Source of the DNA: Branchiostoma floridae
Taxonomy: Eukaryota > Chordata > Leptocardii > Amphioxiformes > Branchiostomatidae
Assembly: GCF_000003815.2 (NCBI RefSeq)
Contig: NC_049992.1
Location: forward strand, 13,431,105-13,495,104
Length of the DNA stretch: 64,000 nucleotides
Reading direction: 5' to 3'
Shown here: positions 59,245 to 64,000 of the stretch, piece after piece
How the letters are laid out: each line of letters starts with the position of its first letter
How positions within the stretch are numbered: position 1 is the first letter of the stretch
Program-made: the position numbers and the translations under genes
The notes under the pieces: model-generated
The model's database searches: none
The model's input: only the letters and a program-made list of their open reading frames with translations
Told to the model about the DNA's origin: nothing

Positions 59245-61822
59245 ATGTTTCGACTTTCGTGGTTTGTACTAGTCGGCACCTTCATCACCCAGCTGTGGAC
59301 CCCAGGTGAGTTTGTAGAGACAGTTCATCGTACGATGAACTTGCTTTCACATGATGGCTTTTTCTTCCGATTTTAAACTATTTGGTTCAGCTGTATGTTG
59401 AAAAATCAAATCAGAGACCAATAGACCAATAAATTTTGAACATGCGACATTCAATGTGTATCTTACTTCGCATGTCGCACATATAGCTGTCGGAATCGGC
59501 CTCGTCATCTGGAATTCCAGGTAAAACTCTCTATACTTTATAGTTTACGATTACCTTAACTTCCATCAGCAATCGTGGACACTTCCACATGTCGTAGAAG
59601 TGGTTGTACCCCTTCCCAGCTTGGACGCAAACGTGTGGTTGGGTCGACAACTTCGTGCCGAGTATGAGGGCAGGCATTTTGAACGTCACCGGGGTTGCAT
59701 AGTTAAATCTAAATGGTTCCAATAATAGAGCAGCCTGTTGATACAAATTTAGTGATTATTATTTTATATGGTTCACGGTAAGGAATTTTAAAGATTTCGG
59801 TGTATACGTTTCAAAATATATATACCCTAAACTAAATGTAATCTCCAAGCAGATCCTACAATGGCATAAGATAGTTCTGAACTGGCCAAGGAATGTTTTC
59901 AGCCAAGAGGTACCCGTGTACATTTGCCACGTAGACACACACACACACACTCTTGGGCCGGCTTCACTCCTCTGTAAAGAGTCTGTGGAGTGTCGTAAAA
60001 GAAAAAAAAAAGAAACATTGCAAAAGTTGTCATTGAAAGTACTTGGTAATATGTCTCCTTGTGCATCCCGTGCTTACTTTTTTTTTCAGCCCAAGGAGTC
60101 TACGTGGACGATGAGAATCCATTCGATACAGGGAACCTAGGAGTCCTCACGTTGACTATCAGCCAGGGAGACGCTCCCATGCTCACCAAAGGTAAAGCAG
60201 AGATAAACCTACATGTATATGATACACAAGTGCTTCTAATAAAAGATTACAACACCTAACTTTTATACTGTGCATTTTACGACGATCAATCCATGACAAC
60301 ATTAAGTTCATACCAAAATGATCTACAGTTTTTACCCGACGAGGATCGACACATACGCCATCCTCTTCTTCACCGGAGGCTACCAGGGCGACATCCCGTC
60401 AGAAATATACAGCGATGTGTTAGTGCGCATTGCCAAACACGGGTATGTGGTCATCGCCGCAGACTACGTGCCCTTGGTAACGAATCAAGCTAATGTGAGA
60501 GACAGGACTCTAAGGCTCGCAGGCGATCACACACAGAAATACTTTGAAGAACTGCAGTGGGTACGTAACTTAAATCAGCTTGAATTTGAGGCATTTGGTC
60601 CTTTCTATACCAAGGAGTTCTCATGATAATCAGAAACGCGTCGTCTGCCCCTCTTAAACTCTTCTACCTGCTTTCAAAGTCATAGCTCGTTGGAATTTGG
60701 AATAATGTCAATACGCCTATCCGTAACGAGTGGATGAGTGTGTAGTAATGAGTCACCTGCCACCTACAGGTAACAAAACGCCTGGAGGGAAGAATCGCCA
60801 AGCAGCTGAACCGAAACGGACTGGTGCCGGACTTCAGCCACCTGGGGATCGGCTGCCACTCAGCGGGATGTGACCCACTGGTTAAGATGACCCTGCAGAA
60901 TCACACCTTCTCAAAGGTTAATAAATAATAGCGCAACTGTAGATAAACGTAGATATATGACTTGTAGAACTGATGACGTCACGACCGACAAGAAGGGATA
61001 GTCTGTGGTTGTTACATTGAGACATTGTATTGTACAAAGATGACATGATTCTGGAAAAGCAGAGTATGCGATAAGTTTGAGGGCATGAATATCGCCCTAT
61101 TGAAGTAGCAATTGTATCTGGAAGTGCAACTGCGTATGTCACTTGTTCTCAAGCAGATCCTACGGTAGCATAAGATAGTATCAAAAGCTGCCAGAGGAGT
61201 GAAGCCGGCCCAAGAGTGTGGGTGTGTGTGCCTACGTGGCAAATGTACACGGGTACCTCTTGGCTGAAAACACTCCTTGGCCAGTTCAGTACTATCTTAT
61301 GCCATTGTAGGATCTGCTTGGAGATTACATTTACGGTATATATGTTTTGAAACGTATACACCGAAATCTTTAAAATTCCTTAGCGTGAACCATATAAAAT
61401 AATAATCACTAAATTTGTATCAACAGGCTGCTCTATTATTGGAACCATTTAGCTTTAACTATGCAACCCCGGTGACGTTCAAAATGCCTGCCTTCATACT
61501 CGGCACGGAGTTGTCGACCCAACCACACGTTTGCGTCCAAGCTGGGAAGGGGTACAACCACTTCTACGACATGTGGAAGTGTCCACGAATGCTGATGGAA
61601 GTTAAGGTAATCGTCAACTATAAAGTATAGAGAGTTTTACCTGGAATTCCAGATGACGAGGCCGATTCCGACAGCTATATGTGCGACATGCGAAGTAAGA
61701 TACACATTGAATGTCGCATGTTCAAAACTGGTTCCTTTTCGTATTAAAGATTTTGAATGTTTGTCTTGAATTTTCACAGGGTCATGGTCACTGCGAGATG
61801 GTCAACGACACATGGTATAAAA
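59245..61822 (+). CDS. Secreted chlorophyllase-like hydrolase 3 (last exon not in window)
   Basis: Six exons: 59,245-59,305; 60,090-60,191; 60,307-60,560; 60,770-60,916; 61,427-61,606; 61,780-61,822. The sequence parallels gene 2: signal peptide (LSWFVLVGTFITQLW), YAILFFTGGYQGDIPSEIYS, GIGCHSAGCDP, MPAFILGTELS, GHGHCEMVNDTWYK. Exon 3 is unusual. The acceptor used in gene 2 has an equivalent at 60,329, but it would be one base out of frame; an upstream AG (exon start 60,307) restores the frame and adds eight residues. The exon with CKT and VQGISAAFL is not found before 62,220. A LINE begins near 61,985 within what would be intron 6, so the last exon probably lies beyond the window. Read-through of exon 6 would stop at 61,956. 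It could be functional or a young pseudogene. Confidence 0.75.
59440..59971 (-). repeat. Inverted partial duplication of chlorophyllase-like gene 3 (exon 5 and flanks)
   Basis: This block in intron 1 is the reverse complement of about 61,190-61,726, with few differences. It contains an extra, wrongly oriented exon 5 copy (LLLEPFRFNYATPVTFKMPA on the minus strand), its acceptor and donor, and part of introns 4 and 5. The two copies could pair as a long hairpin in the transcript. The copy keeps an open frame. Confidence 0.88.
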
Positions 61823-61984
61823 GTAAGACACGGTCTTTCATGTTCCCCTCTCCTGATAGGCTCTGCAAAGAAACACACGCTGCTCTTTGTCTTATGAAAC
61901 GATTGGGGAAGAAACACGAAAACAGTGATAAACGAATACCGTTGACGCTAAAATGATTTATAGTAGGCACGTACAATCACGGCT

Positions 61985-64000
61985 TCCACATTATAGATGG
62001 CGGCGGAGGTGGTCACGCCGATTCCACGCTCCTGCTGAGATAAGTTTAAAAGTGTTCTTACCGAGCAGATCTACAATATTTTCCAACCAAAAGACTCTGT
62101 ATATATATTTCCATCAACTCTGATTTATATCGGGTGCCTTTTTCCCTTATTCTTGGATATCTTGACGAATTTACGATTTTCCGTGAAACCCAAGCCAACC
62201 CAAGCCAACTTCGGACGCCATGATGACCGACCCAAGCGCTCACGAGGATTTGTACTCCGTACTTGGTGTATCTTCTTCGGCAACTCCTGATGACCTTGTG
62301 GAAGCGTACAAAAAGGAGGTCAAGCTGTACGAGAACGCGTCTAAACTCGGCAGAAGTAAGGAAGCGTCCAAAGAAGCTTTGACAAGACACAAGGAGGTAA
62401 GCAGATCGTTCAGTATACTATCCGACGTGTCCCGAAGACAACGGTATGACAACAGCGGCTCTGTAGCTGTCCCTACCAAAATCACAAAGAAGTCACGCAA
62501 ACAGTCAGCAGATTACTGCATTAACAAGAATGAGCAAAGTGTCACGATATTTTTACCCCCGAACCTTGCAACCTCTTGGCTCTCCAAGTGCGAAGAACAT
62601 CACTCAACCCGAGCAACGAGAAAGGCACCGGTAAATAACCGAGTAGCAAAGGGCAGGGTCACTGACAATGGCCACCAGATCAAAACCGTGTTCACAGATA
62701 CCCAATCTCAAGACATCGTAGGTTCTGTCAGTATCACGGTCTATGAATCTACAAACAAGATTCTAGTTCAGGGTTCCGCTTATCTGTTGTGGTTCACGGA
62801 AGTATTCCCTGTTCTAAAAGAGGCAATTGACACTGCGTGTACCGACAAAATCAAGGCTCAATCATCCTTGACAGAATCGGAAGAACCCAGTCTAGTTGTA
62901 TCGTTGGACACAGCAGATAGCCCCCCCTTGTGCCCAGTATGTGAACAACCTATGTTGGCTGGCGTTTGCGCTTCGTGTGAAACTGTGCCTAAAGTCGTGC
63001 TAGACTGCAACAGTAATGATTTGCGTCCTGTTGAACTTGAGGAAACGGTAGAAGACACAAGTGCTCCTCCTAGCCATATCACGGCTAACAAGTCCACTCC
63101 TGTCATCCCTGCCGACTACTCTATTCTTCAGGAAAATGTGAACAAACTGGAATCTTGTCTTGTTGAGTCAATTTCAGTTCAAAAAAACTCTGAGACCTCA
63201 ATCCTGCAAAGACTGTCTTTACTGGAGGACAGGCTGAAAGCCCGTGATCAAAACCATGTCTGTGACGGACTATCTGCCCTTGAGAAAAGGAAACTCTTAG
63301 AAGATGTTGCGCGTTTGGAAAGTGTAAAATGTGAGCTCGAGAATCAAGTTCAGTCACTCCAACGCAAATACAACGAGCTGTCAAGTGCTATGCAGAAGGT
63401 TCAATTGTCGGGTTCACACGGTCAGACAAAATCGACGGAGACGCAAACCACCCAGGAGGCCTCAGATCGCGCCGACAATTTACTGTATGAACTGTCTAAT
63501 CATATCAGCGTCAGCAACAGATTTCAAGTTCTAGATGAGGACAACAATAAGAACAGCCCCGACAATACATTTTCAAACCCTGGTGCAAAACGCCGTCGCC
63601 AAACACACAAAACAGGCGCGAACATGTCTCCCGTTCAGGACAAAGCGGAATACAGGATCTCTGAATCAACAATCACACAGCATCAGCATTGTAAAGACAT
63701 GCCGCCGGATGTGTTAATCTTGGGTGACTCCAATACAAAGCCAATCAAGCCAGACGTCATGTATCCAGACAAACGCGTAACAAAAGAGATAACCTACAAC
63801 ATAACACAAGCTACAGACCACATCCAACAATCAACCATGCCCGCCCCCAAAGTTATCCTGTTTAATGTTGGAACAAACGATGTCAGAGATAAGCGGGATC
63901 CAATGGCTGTTACTGAGAGTTTTCGAAAACTCATTCAGACTTCCCGCGATAAGTTCCCACACACTCCCCTAGTTTTCTCCGCCATTCCCCCCAGACGTGA
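61985..64000 (+). mobile_element. LINE, 5' part, inserted in intron 6 of chlorophyllase-like gene 3
   Basis: Similarity to intron 6 of gene 2 stops near 61,975. A GC-rich leader starting near gatggcggcggaggtggtca (about 61,996) follows, then a long ORF1-like frame to the edge. The identification as a LINE rests on the ORF1-like protein; the reverse transcriptase would be right of the window. The left boundary is approximate. Confidence 0.6.
62220..64000 (+). CDS. LINE ORF1-like protein: J-like domain, zinc-ribbon-like cluster, coiled coil, SGNH hydrolase-like domain (runs off window)
   Basis: Open from ATG 62,220 to the edge, 593 codons without a stop. Residues 9-75 look like a J domain (EDLYSVLGVSSSATPDDLVE, then SRSFSILSDVSRRQRYDNSG), but the HPD needed to stimulate Hsp70 is replaced (KLYENAS). 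About 108-204 is a domain seen in LINE ORF1 proteins (VTIFLPPNLA, LVQGSAYLLWFTEVFPVLKE). Residues 238-253 carry CPVCEQPMLAGVCASC, a zinc-ribbon-like pair of CxxC. About 300-390 is coiled coil (LQRLSLLEDRLKARDQ, LENQVQSLQRKYNEL). A basic patch follows (GAKRRRQTHK). From about 499 an SGNH hydrolase-like domain has block I LILGDSN (GDSN near 502) and block III LFNVGTNDV (551). Esterase-bearing ORF1 proteins are known in CR1-like LINEs. A domesticated host gene is the alternative. Confidence 0.72.
   Translation, partial: MMTDPSAHEDLYSVLGVSSSATPDDLVEAYKKEVKLYENASKLGRSKEASKEALTRHKEVSRSFSILSDVSRRQRYDNSGSVAVPTKITKKSRKQSADYCINKNEQSVTIFLPPNLATSWLSKCEEHHSTRATRKAPVNNRVAKGRVTDNGHQIKTVFTDTQSQDIVGSVSITVYESTNKILVQGSAYLLWFTEVFPVLKEAIDTACTDKIKAQSSLTESEEPSLVVSLDTADSPPLCPVCEQPMLAGVCASCETVPKVVLDCNSNDLRPVELEETVEDTSAPPSHITANKSTPVIPADYSILQENVNKLESCLVESISVQKNSETSILQRLSLLEDRLKARDQNHVCDGLSALEKRKLLEDVARLESVKCELENQVQSLQRKYNELSSAMQKVQLSGSHGQTKSTETQTTQEASDRADNLLYELSNHISVSNRFQVLDEDNNKNSPDNTFSNPGAKRRRQTHKTGANMSPVQDKAEYRISESTITQHQHCKDMPPDVLILGDSNTKPIKPDVMYPDKRVTKEITYNITQATDHIQQSTMPAPKVILFNVGTNDVRDKRDPMAVTESFRKLIQTSRDKFPHTPLVFSAIPPRR

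Overview
This is animal DNA, most likely from a lancelet (Branchiostoma). The genes have many small exons with GT-AG introns. Non-coding DNA is dense in DNA-transposon miniatures, LINE fragments and a tRNA-derived SINE. The right half carries secreted chlorophyllase-family hydrolases, which in animals I associate with lancelets. The species call is inference; the intron and repeat structure is visible in the sequence. All multi-exon models were assembled by eye from splice signals, reading phase and paralogue comparison.

Left half (1-34,300): six tandem paralogues, all on the minus strand, encode small four-helix membrane proteins of about 175 residues. They start with a Cys-rich motif followed by an Arg/His-x-Gly-Ser type segment, resembling LAPTM lysosomal proteins. 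I call them A (1-9,093, 3' end outside the window), B (13,041-17,035), C (19,322-22,288), D (24,274-26,974), E (28,691-30,918) and F (32,274-34,300). B and C lie in a tandem segmental duplication of about 5-6 kb that includes introns and flanks, so later transposon insertions show up as filled versus empty sites. Intron 1 of gene A holds a 7.8-kb LTR element with almost identical 1.4-kb LTRs. Its interior shows no recognisable gag-pol but contains a decayed piece of a DEAD-box helicase.

Middle (34,300-51,800): mostly intergenic, with a TA microsatellite, a roughly 150-bp tandem array (40,979-41,937) interrupted by a terminal-inverted-repeat element, and one intronless gene of unknown function (45,572-46,612). 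A divergent chlorophyllase-like gene (36,292-39,735) precedes the array.

Right part (51,800-64,000): two closely related chlorophyllase-like genes in tandem on the plus strand. The first (51,836-58,154) is complete, and its fourth intron carries a 5'-truncated LINE. The second (59,245 onwards) has six exons in the window. An inverted copy of its own exon 5 lies in its intron 1. A second LINE in its intron 6 begins near 61,985 and runs off the right edge, so the last exon is probably outside. The ORF1 of that LINE (62,220 to the edge) joins a J-like domain without HPD, a zinc-ribbon-like Cys cluster, a coiled coil and an SGNH-hydrolase-like domain.

How the genes may work together: nothing ties the two families into one pathway. 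Three secreted chlorophyllase-like enzymes would suit a filter feeder digesting algae, and the membrane family may serve endolysosomal compartments. Both statements are inference.
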